A DNA stretch of 12,808 nt from Syntrophaceae bacterium UBA4810 (GTDB lineage: Bacteria; Desulfobacterota; Syntrophia; Syntrophales; Smithellaceae), in the NCBI GenBank assembly GCA_002402545.1, contig DHGA01000104.1:1-12808 (forward strand), read 5' to 3'. A program made the position numbers and the translations under genes. Of the stretch, positions 1 to 6,698 are shown one piece after another. The notes beneath the pieces are model-generated. The model made no database searches and was not told the DNA's origin. It was given only the letters and a program-made list of their open reading frames with translations. The number at the start of each line of letters is the position of its first letter. The first letter of the stretch is position 1.

Positions 1-27
1 CAGGTTCAAATCCTGTCCCCGCTACCA
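1..27 (+). tRNA. tRNA 3' end (partial; possibly tRNA-fMet)
   Basis: This is the 3' part of a tRNA cut by the left edge. Bases 1-4 are most of the 5' T-stem (CAGG), 5-11 are the T-loop TTCAAAT, and 12-16 are the 3' T-stem. Bases 17-23 (CCCCGCT) are the 3' acceptor strand, 24 is discriminator A, and 25-27 are an encoded CCA. The anticodon lies outside the window, so identity is not directly readable. The acceptor strand would pair with GCGGGG, the 5' body seen in bacterial initiator tRNA, and the TTCAAAT loop is also usual there. That would leave a C1:U72 mismatch, which is acceptable for an initiator. An ordinary tRNA beginning AGCGGGG remains possible. Confidence 0.85.
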
Positions 28-71
28 TAAATAAAAAAGGCTTTGAAATGATTCAAAGCCTTTTTTATTTA
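28..71. terminator. Bidirectional intrinsic terminator, perfect 20-bp stem
   Basis: Bases 28-47 and 52-71 are perfect reverse complements around a 4-nt loop (ATGA). The core is GGCTTTGAA/TTCAAAGCC, flanked by six A before and six T after. Read either way it gives a hairpin followed by a U-tract. It therefore fits termination of the tRNA transcript on the plus strand and of the DUF2147 gene on the minus strand, whose stop lies 18 nt away. Both genes converge on it. Confidence 0.9.
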
Positions 72-89
72 TATAAGCTAATAAAAAAA

Positions 90-560
90 TTATTTGACTC
101 TGTACCATTGCTGGCTTCTGCCCAGCAGCGAAATACCTATAAACCCTCTGACCGTAAGAACATCTCCTTTGACCCACATTTTACACTTGTAGGTTTTGCC
201 GTTATCTGGATCCATTATTGTGCCGCCCGCATATTCAACCCCTAGCGAATCGTCAATTTTTCCCGTTTTCTTTATATCCTGGAAAATAATCATTCCGACT
301 ACGGGTTTGTCTTTCAAATCTCCGACACATTTTGTACAAAGAGTATCCTGCGGTTTGAGTAAAAGGCGATTGACTTTGCCGAAATAAGCGCCGTCTTTTT
401 CAAATATTTCCACGTGAGATTTGGCCTTGCCTTTATCGTCTCCTTCGTCAGAGACGGTTTTCCATATTCCGGTAATTTCGTTTTGCGCTTTAACGGTGCC
501 ATTAAAAACTAAAATAGAGAAAAAACAAAGTGCAATAATAGCTAGATATTTTTTTGTCAT
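90..560 (-). CDS. DUF2147 family secreted protein
   Basis: A 156-residue protein with a Sec signal peptide (Lys-Lys, hydrophobic core about residues 5-20, cleavage probably after VKA at 25). The mature part matches the DUF2147 pattern: GIWKT near residue 31, a SHVEIFEKDG segment, a CxxC pair (C75, C78), KPVVGM, DPDNGKTYKCKMW with a third Cys (C126), and the closing VRGFIG...GRSQQWYRV. DUF2147 proteins are small periplasmic beta-rich proteins of unknown biochemical role. The ATG start is supported by a strong AGGAGGGT ribosome site about 6 nt upstream. It is a single-gene unit ending at the hairpin shared with the tRNA. Family assignment is confident; function is unknown. Confidence 0.9.
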   Translation of the reverse strand: MTKKYLAIIALCFFSILVFNGTVKAQNEITGIWKTVSDEGDDKGKAKSHVEIFEKDGAYFGKVNRLLLKPQDTLCTKCVGDLKDKPVVGMIIFQDIKKTGKIDDSLGVEYAGGTIMDPDNGKTYKCKMWVKGDVLTVRGFIGISLLGRSQQWYRVK

Positions 561-627
561 ACGTGACCCTCCTGTTTGTTTGAGTTAAGAAATTAATCAA
601 CCCACTCTGTTATCAGAATACATGGAT

Positions 628-657
628 AATAAATCATGAATTAGAATGATAAGTCAA
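628..657 (-). promoter_or_regulatory. Possible promoter of the DUF2147 gene
   Basis: On the minus strand a TTGACT -35-like hexamer (657-652) is followed after 18 nt by TTTATT (633-628). An overlapping TATTAT (631-626) sits at a 20-nt spacing. It lies about 70 nt upstream of the gene's ATG. The -35 is good but the -10 is weak, so this is tentative. Confidence 0.3.
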
Positions 658-688
658 GTATTTTGAGTAGATAAGCGGCTTTATTAAC

Positions 689-717
689 TTGACATCTCAG
701 CACGGTATTTCTATACT
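689..717 (+). promoter_or_regulatory. Sigma70-type promoter of the kinase-like gene
   Basis: A consensus TTGACA (689-694) and a near-consensus TATACT (712-717) are separated by exactly 17 nt. Transcription should begin near 724. This is one of the best matches to a housekeeping promoter in the window and points at the gene starting at 778. It lies back to back with the tentative minus-strand promoter of the DUF2147 gene. Confidence 0.75.
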
Positions 718-777
718 CAGGCACCCAGGATATCGGGAAAAACGTAAAGTATTTTGCATGTTGTTCATGGTGTGAAA

Positions 778-1572
778 ATGGTCAGAGATGAAAATTATCA
801 GGCACTGAAAGATGAATTTTCTTCAACATTTATCAGGGATCTTATCCCCGGCATTCTGCATAATTTTGCTAACCCGCTAAACAGTATCATGGGACGTTCA
901 AAATTACTTCAGAGAAGATTTGAAGAAATTACAGCGAAAATCATACAAACACATCCGGAAGCGGCAGATGAAGCCAGGGAAGATTTTCAGCGGGTAAAAA
1001 CAGAAATTACCGCGATAAATAACGAATCCGAAATATTTTTTGATTTGTTCAGGTCTCTGTCAGGGAAGTTTTACATGCTGGATTCGAAAGGAGAAAGCAG
1101 AATTAATTTATCGCAATTGTTAACGAATGAAATGCGTTTTTTCTTTTTTTATCTGGATTTCAAGCACGAATTAAAGAAAACGATGAAATTGAATTATGAT
1201 GCTCCTTCTTTTAAAGGAAACATCGCGGAACTTTCACTGGCTTTTTGGAAATTGATCAGGTTTGCCGTTTCCCGATCTCTGGCCAGTATTTTAAAAGAAT
1301 TTTATATCGAAACTACGCATGACAGCAAATATGTCAGCGTGTTAATCCGTGATTCCGGGGCTGTATTGCCGGCAGCGGATATCGAAAATCTGTTAAAGCA
1401 GTTGCGCACCAATCAGGGAGAAAAACCAGTTTCTGTTATCGATCCGGGAATATTGCCCTCGCTTTTAATTGTAAATAAATACCAGGCTAAAATAAATATT
1501 TTATCGGAAGAAAACTACAGTACAATATCTCTCAAATTTCCCTATCAGAGTGTTAAAGTAAGTCCGGAATAA
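778..1572 (+). CDS. Histidine-kinase-like protein with degenerate ATPase domain
   Basis: A 264-residue cytoplasmic protein with no signal peptide, membrane segment or recognisable sensor domain. Residues 20-50 resemble a histidine-kinase dimerisation (DHp) helix: LIPGILHNFANPLNSIMGR, with H28 where the phospho-accepting His would be. A long helical stretch follows (about 50-100). The C-terminal half follows the HATPase_c layout, but the N-box Asn is not recognisable (WKLIRFAVSRSLAS). The G1 box is reduced to IRDSGAVLP, and the G2 region (LPSLLIVNKYQAKINIL) lacks the usual glycines. It may be a phosphotransfer or scaffold protein or a pseudokinase; no response regulator is adjacent. I chose ATG 778. 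TTG 754 would add 8 residues, and neither has a clear ribosome site. It converges on trmFO with a 15-nt gap. Confidence 0.75.
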   Translation: MVRDENYQALKDEFSSTFIRDLIPGILHNFANPLNSIMGRSKLLQRRFEEITAKIIQTHPEAADEAREDFQRVKTEITAINNESEIFFDLFRSLSGKFYMLDSKGESRINLSQLLTNEMRFFFFYLDFKHELKKTMKLNYDAPSFKGNIAELSLAFWKLIRFAVSRSLASILKEFYIETTHDSKYVSVLIRDSGAVLPAADIENLLKQLRTNQGEKPVSVIDPGILPSLLIVNKYQAKINILSEENYSTISLKFPYQSVKVSPE

Positions 1573-1587
1573 TAGCTTGGTGTCTTT

Positions 1588-2910
1588 TTAAAGAATCATT
1601 TCACATTTCATCCATTTATCAAGTGCCTGTTTAGCTCTGCTTACGTACAAACGCTTTTTGTCATCTTTTTTTATCTTTTTTCCTTCCAGCGGTTTCAGCA
1701 GTCCGAAATTTATGTTCATAGGCTGGAAAAAAGTACGGGGTTTTGCGGTGATATAATTAATAAGCGCACCGATAGCCGTTTCTTCAGGTGGCGGCGGAAG
1801 CTGTTTTCCTTCCCGGAGAAAGGCGCCGTTTAAGCCGGCCAGTAGTCCCATAGAGGCTGATTCGACATAGCCTTCCACTCCGGTTATTTGCCCGGCAAAG
1901 AAAATATTTGGTCTGGTTTTAAGTTGCAGCGATTTATTAAGGTGCGTAGGTGAATCTATATACGTGTTGCGGTGTATACTGCCGTAGCGGGCAAATTCCG
2001 CGTGTTCCAAAGCGGGGATAAGACGGAATATTCTTTTTTGTTCTGGCCAGGTAAGTTTTGTCTGGAAGCCAACCATGTTGAAAAGCGTTCCCGCGGAATT
2101 TTCACGACGCAACTGGACGCAAGAGTAGGGTATTTTGCCAGTTTTCGGGTTAATCAAGCCAACTGGCTTCATCGGCCCAAAGGCCATAGTTTTTTCACCG
2201 CGTGACGCGAGGGTTTCTATCGGCAGGCATCCTTCGAAATGATGAATTTCCTCAAATGGCCTTGGTGCTATTTTTTCGCCACTCAACAATTCGTTTCGGA
2301 AAATATGATATTCTTCTTTAGTCAAAGGGCAGTTCAGATAATCAGGAGTTCCCTTATCGTAACGCGAAGCCCAGTAGGCCTTTTCTATATCAATAGAATC
2401 GGCATCAATAATAGGAGCGATTGCGTCATAAAAGTACAGATAACTCCTTCCTAATATTTCGGCGATGCGATCGGCTAAAGTATCTGAAGTAAGCGGCCCT
2501 GTAGCGATAATTGTCTGATATTCTTCATGTATTTCAGAGTGCTCGCCTCTAATTAAAGTAAAATTATTATCAGAGTTAAGTTTTTCTTCTATGTATTTAG
2601 AAAATTTTGCGCGGTCCACAGCAAGGGCGCTTCCCGCGGCCACGCACGTAGCATCAGCCGCGGATAAAATAAGTGAATTGAGCTGCCTCATTTCATCTTT
2701 AAGCAATCCCGGCGCGCTTTCATGGTTATTGGATTTCAGTGAATTGCTGCAGACGAGTTCCGCCAGGGACTCCATTTTATGAGCAGGGGAATATTTTTGC
2801 GGTTTCATTTCATGAAGGCGCACATGATGACCGCGACGTAATAGTTGCCACGCGGCCTCACAACCGGCAAGTCCGCCGCCGATAATAATTACCGGTTTCT
2901 TTTCGTGCAT
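1588..2910 (-). CDS. trmFO: tRNA (uracil-54-C5)-methyltransferase, folate/FAD-dependent
   Basis: TrmFO methylates U54 of the tRNA T-loop to ribothymidine using methylenetetrahydrofolate and FADH2 instead of S-adenosylmethionine. At 440 residues it has the usual family length. The N-terminal dinucleotide fold carries IIIGGGLAGCEAA (8-20). The family signature ELVCSNSLKS places a Cys at 54, and FEGCLPIETLASRG holds C228, the two cysteines used in catalysis. FFAGQITGVEGYVESASMG (337-354) is the C-terminal FAD motif. It is third in dprA-topA-trmFO, 32 nt after the topA stop, so almost certainly cotranscribed. No good ribosome site is visible before its ATG, but no other start is plausible because the FAD motif begins at residue 8 and an in-frame stop lies just upstream. 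Confidence 0.97.
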   Translation of the reverse strand: MHEKKPVIIIGGGLAGCEAAWQLLRRGHHVRLHEMKPQKYSPAHKMESLAELVCSNSLKSNNHESAPGLLKDEMRQLNSLILSAADATCVAAGSALAVDRAKFSKYIEEKLNSDNNFTLIRGEHSEIHEEYQTIIATGPLTSDTLADRIAEILGRSYLYFYDAIAPIIDADSIDIEKAYWASRYDKGTPDYLNCPLTKEEYHIFRNELLSGEKIAPRPFEEIHHFEGCLPIETLASRGEKTMAFGPMKPVGLINPKTGKIPYSCVQLRRENSAGTLFNMVGFQTKLTWPEQKRIFRLIPALEHAEFARYGSIHRNTYIDSPTHLNKSLQLKTRPNIFFAGQITGVEGYVESASMGLLAGLNGAFLREGKQLPPPPEETAIGALINYITAKPRTFFQPMNINFGLLKPLEGKKIKKDDKKRLYVSRAKQALDKWMKCEMIL

Positions 2911-2942
2911 CAGCTATTAATCTTTTCTAAGCGGGGAGATAT

Positions 2943-5201
2943 TTAATTTTCAAGGTCGCTTTTATATCCGCATTCCTTGTTGGGGCAAAGTTTCTGCACC
3001 CCTTTGCTTTTTGAATATTTTTCTACAAGATAGGGCGAGCTGCAATTCGGGCAACTTTCCGCGACAGGTTTATCCCAGCTAGCGAAAGTGCATTTGGGAT
3101 AATTCGAGCAGCCGTAAAATGTTCTGCCTTTTTTTGTTTTTTTCTCGGTTAATGAACCGGGACAATCCTTTTCCGGACATTTTATTCCCAACGTTATAGC
3201 CATAGTGCTTTTACATTCAGGATAACCTTCACATCCCAGAAATCTTCCAAACCGCCCATACTTGAAAACCATCCGCCTGCCGCATTTTTCACAAATATGA
3301 TCCGAATATTCGGTTTCCTCTTTGGCCAAATCGCCGTTTTCATCACGCTTGATGTTCATGGTGTTTTTGCATTCCGGATAATTTGAACAGGCGACAAATT
3401 TTCCGTTGCGGCCCCACTTTATAATCATCTGAGCCCCGCATTTTTCACAAACCAGGTCGGTAGGGGTTTCTTCCCGCTTTACATTTCTCATTTCGCTTTT
3501 TGCTTTGTCTAATTCCTGCGCGAAAGGGCTGTAAAAATCATTGAGCGTTTCCGTGCGTTTGCTTTTTCCTTCTTCGATTAAATCCAGCTTGTTTTCCATA
3601 TCTGCAGTAAAAGCGATGTCTAGAACAGTGGGAAAGCTTTTTATCAAAAGTTCGGTGACCAGTATGCCTAGCTCTGTGGGGTAAAATTTTCTTAGCTCGA
3701 GGCGCGCGTATTCTCTATCCTGAATAGTGGAAAGAATAGCGGCGTAGGTGCTGGGCCGGCCTATTCCTTTTTCTTCCAGCTCGCGCACCAGAGACGCTTC
3801 CGAAAAACGGGGAGGCGGTTGGGTAAATTTTTGCTGTGTGTTTAATTCAACAAGTTTAAGTGGTTCCGATTCTTTTAATTCCGGAAGAAGTTTTCCTAAT
3901 TCTCCATTTTCGCCGTTTTCATCTTTTTCATCTTTGCCTTCCGTGTAAACGATAGTGAAGCCGGGAAATTTCATAACCTGTCCCTGCGCGCGGAAGATAC
4001 AGTTCGCGCCGGCAATGTCAATAGTAGTTTGATCAAAAACAGCGGGATTCATCTGGCTGGCGACAAATCTGTTCCAGATCAGCTGATAGAGTTTAAACTC
4101 ATCTTTGGATAAATATTCCTTAATATCCTGTGGCTTGTATGACATGCCGGAAGGCCTGATGGCCTCGTGCGCGTCCTGCGTTTTCTGTGAGTTTTTATAA
4201 ACGTATGGTTGCGCCGGCAAATAATCAGAAGAATAATTGTCTTTGATATAATCGCGGACTTCATTCAACGCTTCATCGGCAATTCTGTAAGAATCGGTTC
4301 GCATGTATGTAATCAAACCGACGGGACCTTCTTTGCCGAGTTCAATTCCTTCGTATAATTTTTGGGCGACCATCATGGTTTTTTTCGCGGAATACCTTAG
4401 CCAGCGCGAAGCTTCCTGCTGCAGTTTACTGGTGGTAAATGGGGGCGGCGCGGAACGTTTCAGTTCCTTCTTTTCCAGGCTTTCTACGATAAAAGATGAA
4501 TTTCTCAGAGTATCAGCGAGCTTATTCGCTTCTTCGCCGTTGGCGACTTTTGCTTTTTTGCCGTCAATTCTAATCAGTTTGGCTTCAAAGACAGGGGGAT
4601 TGCTTCCTTCGAATTGCGCCAGCAGGTTCCAGTATTCTTCCGGCACAAACTTGTTTATTTCTTCTTCTCTTTCGCAAATCAGGCGCACCGCGACAGACTG
4701 CACCCGTCCCGCGCTTAATCCTCTTTTTACTTTGTCCCACAAAATTGGGCTTATCTGATAGCCGACTAGCCGATCCAGAATGCGACGGGTCTGTTGCGCC
4801 TCGTATTTATTGAAATCCAGCTCCAATGGTTTTTCAATCGCCTCCAAAACGGTTTTCTTTGTGAGATCGTTAAACAGTACGCGGTATATTTTTTTATTCT
4901 TCGCTTCGACAACTTCAGCGATATGCCAGGCGATTGCTTCACCTTCGCGGTCAGGGTCGGGGGCCAGATAAATATTTTCCGCTTTTTTTGCAGCTTTTTT
5001 CAGTTCGTCGATTGTTTTTTTCTTTGCTTCGATTACATTATATGTCGGTTCAAAATCTTTTTCCAGATCAATGCCCAGTTTGCTTTTGGGTAAATCTTTG
5101 ATGTGTCCCATGGAAGCGACGACGTTGAATCCCGAACCGAGAAACTTTTTTATTGTTTTAACTTTCGTGGGAGATTCCACCACGATTAACGAATTTGCCA
5201 T
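2943..5201 (-). CDS. topA: DNA topoisomerase I (type IA)
   Basis: Relaxes negatively supercoiled DNA by transient single-strand cleavage through a 5'-phosphotyrosine. In the 752-residue product, the Toprim domain (about 1-115) has LIVVESPTK with E9 and the acidic APDPDREGE motif (80-88) for Mg2+ binding. GRVQSVAVRLI lies at 165-175, and the catalytic Tyr is Y299 in GLITYMRTDS. The C-terminus has four Cys4 zinc-ribbon units, beginning CEKCGAQ, CEKCGRR, CPEKDCPG and CPNCSSP, which bind single-stranded DNA. Each keeps all four cysteines. The ATG is preceded by AAGGAG at 6-nt spacing. It lies 75 nt after dprA and 32 nt before trmFO. Identification is secure. Confidence 0.98.
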   Translation of the reverse strand: MANSLIVVESPTKVKTIKKFLGSGFNVVASMGHIKDLPKSKLGIDLEKDFEPTYNVIEAKKKTIDELKKAAKKAENIYLAPDPDREGEAIAWHIAEVVEAKNKKIYRVLFNDLTKKTVLEAIEKPLELDFNKYEAQQTRRILDRLVGYQISPILWDKVKRGLSAGRVQSVAVRLICEREEEINKFVPEEYWNLLAQFEGSNPPVFEAKLIRIDGKKAKVANGEEANKLADTLRNSSFIVESLEKKELKRSAPPPFTTSKLQQEASRWLRYSAKKTMMVAQKLYEGIELGKEGPVGLITYMRTDSYRIADEALNEVRDYIKDNYSSDYLPAQPYVYKNSQKTQDAHEAIRPSGMSYKPQDIKEYLSKDEFKLYQLIWNRFVASQMNPAVFDQTTIDIAGANCIFRAQGQVMKFPGFTIVYTEGKDEKDENGENGELGKLLPELKESEPLKLVELNTQQKFTQPPPRFSEASLVRELEEKGIGRPSTYAAILSTIQDREYARLELRKFYPTELGILVTELLIKSFPTVLDIAFTADMENKLDLIEEGKSKRTETLNDFYSPFAQELDKAKSEMRNVKREETPTDLVCEKCGAQMIIKWGRNGKFVACSNYPECKNTMNIKRDENGDLAKEETEYSDHICEKCGRRMVFKYGRFGRFLGCEGYPECKSTMAITLGIKCPEKDCPGSLTEKKTKKGRTFYGCSNYPKCTFASWDKPVAESCPNCSSPYLVEKYSKSKGVQKLCPNKECGYKSDLEN

Positions 5202-5226
5202 ATTAGCTCCTTATATATTGCCGCAC

Positions 5227-5255
5227 CATATAAATGACCGCTTTAAATTTGTAAA
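5227..5255 (-). promoter_or_regulatory. Possible internal promoter for topA-trmFO
   Basis: In the 75-nt gap between dprA and topA, the minus strand reads TTTACA (5255-5250), 17 nt, then TATATG (5232-5227). The start would be near 5220, just before the topA ribosome site. Each box is one or two changes from consensus with ideal spacing. It would let topA and trmFO be expressed independently of dprA. Confidence 0.45.
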
Positions 5256-5276
5256 GAAGAATTATTTATATAAAAT

Positions 5277-6416
5277 TCATTTCACGACAGAAGTGCGGGA
5301 AAAATATTTCCCCGGATGTTGTGTTACCAAATTCTTCAATTCCAGCGACATCAGCGTGCTTAACACGTCCGCAGGCGATAAATTAGTAGCAGCGATAATG
5401 TCATCAACATGAATTCTTTTATCAAAAATAAAATCAGCAACTTGTTTTTCTATCTTTGTCAATTTAATTTCTTTTGCCGGCAGCTTGGCTTCATTTTCTG
5501 AAGTAAGCGTTTCGTTGAGAACTTTTGTTTTTTCCAGTTGTGGAATAATCTCTTCCAGTATGTCCTCGGCATTTTCAATTAATTTTGCACCTTCCTTAAT
5601 CAGCCTGTTTGTCCCGCGGGAAGCCGGTGTTTCCACGCTGCCCGGTACGGCAAACACCTCTCTGCCTTGTTCCAGGGCAAGCCTGGCGGTAATAAGAGAG
5701 CCGCTTTTTTCACCAGCTTCCACAACAAGCACTCCGTAGGACATGCCGCTGATAATACGGTTGCGCGAAGGGAAATTAGCCGCGATAGGAGGAGTGCCCA
5801 TAGGAAATTCGGAAATAACCGCGCCATTTTCAATGATTTCGGAAAAAAGTATTTTATTTTCCGGCGGATAAATAACATCAAGGCCGCTGCCCAAAACAGC
5901 GATTGTGCGTCCGCGCGCGGCAAGAGCGCCGCGATGCGCCGCGGAATCAATACCGCGCGCCATGCCGCTCACAACGGTCACGCCTTTTTGCGCGAGTTCA
6001 CGGCTGATTCTTTCCGTTGTATATTTGCCGTAGGCAGTTGCCCTTCTGGAGCCGACAATAGCAATATTTATATCATCTTTCATAAGAGAGCCACGGACAT
6101 AAAGGAAAGGGGGAAGATCATAAATGTTTTTGAGTTTTTCCGGGTAATCATCATCTTGATAAGTGATTAAGGTAATTTTGTTTTTATTCAAAAGCTCAAA
6201 GTTTTGATTGACCTTATCCCACTCGCTGAAGTTATTGATGGCAACGGCCATTTTCTTGGTAATTCCATTTATTCCGGTCAGTTTGGAAACTGGTGTGTTA
6301 AAAATAAGGGAAGGCGAACCAAAATTATCCAATAACGCTCTAAAGGTAAGATTACCTATACCTGAAACGGATTTTAAGGCAATCCAGTATTTTAAGTCAT
6401 CAAGATTCATAGTCAT
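5277..6416 (-). CDS. dprA: DNA-processing protein DprA (Smf)
   Basis: DprA binds incoming single-stranded DNA in the cytoplasm during natural transformation and loads RecA. It is widely conserved also in species not known to be competent. The 379-residue product has an N-terminal helix-hairpin-helix/SAM-like segment (VSGIG, 17-21), then the Rossmann-like core: IVGSRRATAYG (120-130), VVSGMARGIDSAAH (148-161), the DNA-binding FPSRNRIISG (215-224) and SGSLITARLALEQGR (238-252). A C-terminal winged helix (about 318-372) follows a linker. It heads the dprA-topA-trmFO operon. I used the first ATG, with GAG 5 nt upstream; a second ATG lies two codons in. All core motifs are present. Confidence 0.97.
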   Translation of the reverse strand: MTMNLDDLKYWIALKSVSGIGNLTFRALLDNFGSPSLIFNTPVSKLTGINGITKKMAVAINNFSEWDKVNQNFELLNKNKITLITYQDDDYPEKLKNIYDLPPFLYVRGSLMKDDINIAIVGSRRATAYGKYTTERISRELAQKGVTVVSGMARGIDSAAHRGALAARGRTIAVLGSGLDVIYPPENKILFSEIIENGAVISEFPMGTPPIAANFPSRNRIISGMSYGVLVVEAGEKSGSLITARLALEQGREVFAVPGSVETPASRGTNRLIKEGAKLIENAEDILEEIIPQLEKTKVLNETLTSENEAKLPAKEIKLTKIEKQVADFIFDKRIHVDDIIAATNLSPADVLSTLMSLELKNLVTQHPGKYFSRTSVVK

Positions 6417-6479
6417 TAAAGCTCAAACAAAATTAGAGATTCCTGTAATTTTGAAATGCGATTATAAAAAATTGAAGGA

Positions 6480-6509
6480 AAGTTACATCTTGTTTGTAAT
6501 GCATGTCAA
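6480..6509 (-). promoter_or_regulatory. Probable promoter of the dprA-topA-trmFO operon
   Basis: Minus strand: consensus TTGACA (6509-6504), 18-nt spacer, TAACTT (6485-6480). The transcript would start near 6473, giving a leader of about 55 nt before dprA. A TATAAT (6466-6461) also lies just downstream but has no matching -35. The remaining bases up to the terminator at 6642 show nothing else I can name. Confidence 0.5.
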
Positions 6510-6641
6510 GCAATTTGATAAGGTATCTGTTGTGGGATATCCGGTCAGGAAAAAATTTTAGAAGTATTAAAATTTATCTGATTGTTGAACCTTGCCATGA
6601 TTGGCTTAAGCAATGGGTAACCAAATTTTTTATGCACAACG

Positions 6642-6678
6642 AAAAATCCCCGGCCTTGGAGCGAAAAGGCCGGGGATT
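6642..6678 (-). terminator. Intrinsic terminator of the acyl-CoA synthetase transcript
   Basis: A perfect 13-bp GC-rich stem (6678-6666 paired with 6657-6645, core AAGGCCGGGGATT) with an 8-nt loop is followed on the minus strand by five T. It begins 20 nt after the stop of the synthetase gene and insulates it from the dprA operon. Confidence 0.9.
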
Positions 6679-6698
6679 GGAGATGAGAGTTAAATTTG

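Noticed and set aside
1..71. tRNA 3' end as an integration (attachment) site
   Set aside because: I saw no second copy of the tRNA 3' sequence and no integrase in the window.
1573..1587. Terminator between the kinase-like gene and trmFO
   Set aside because: The 15-nt gap and its flanks have no stable hairpin; termination signals must lie inside the convergent genes or be factor-dependent.
5667..6170. Open frame of 167 codons on the plus strand
   Set aside because: It lies wholly inside dprA on the opposite strand, has no ribosome site or family resemblance, and its length follows from dprA codon composition.
6208..6561. Plus-strand frame with a hydrophobic N-terminus overlapping the dprA start
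   Set aside because: Most of it is antisense to the conserved dprA N-terminus and it covers the likely dprA promoter. No ribosome site is seen.
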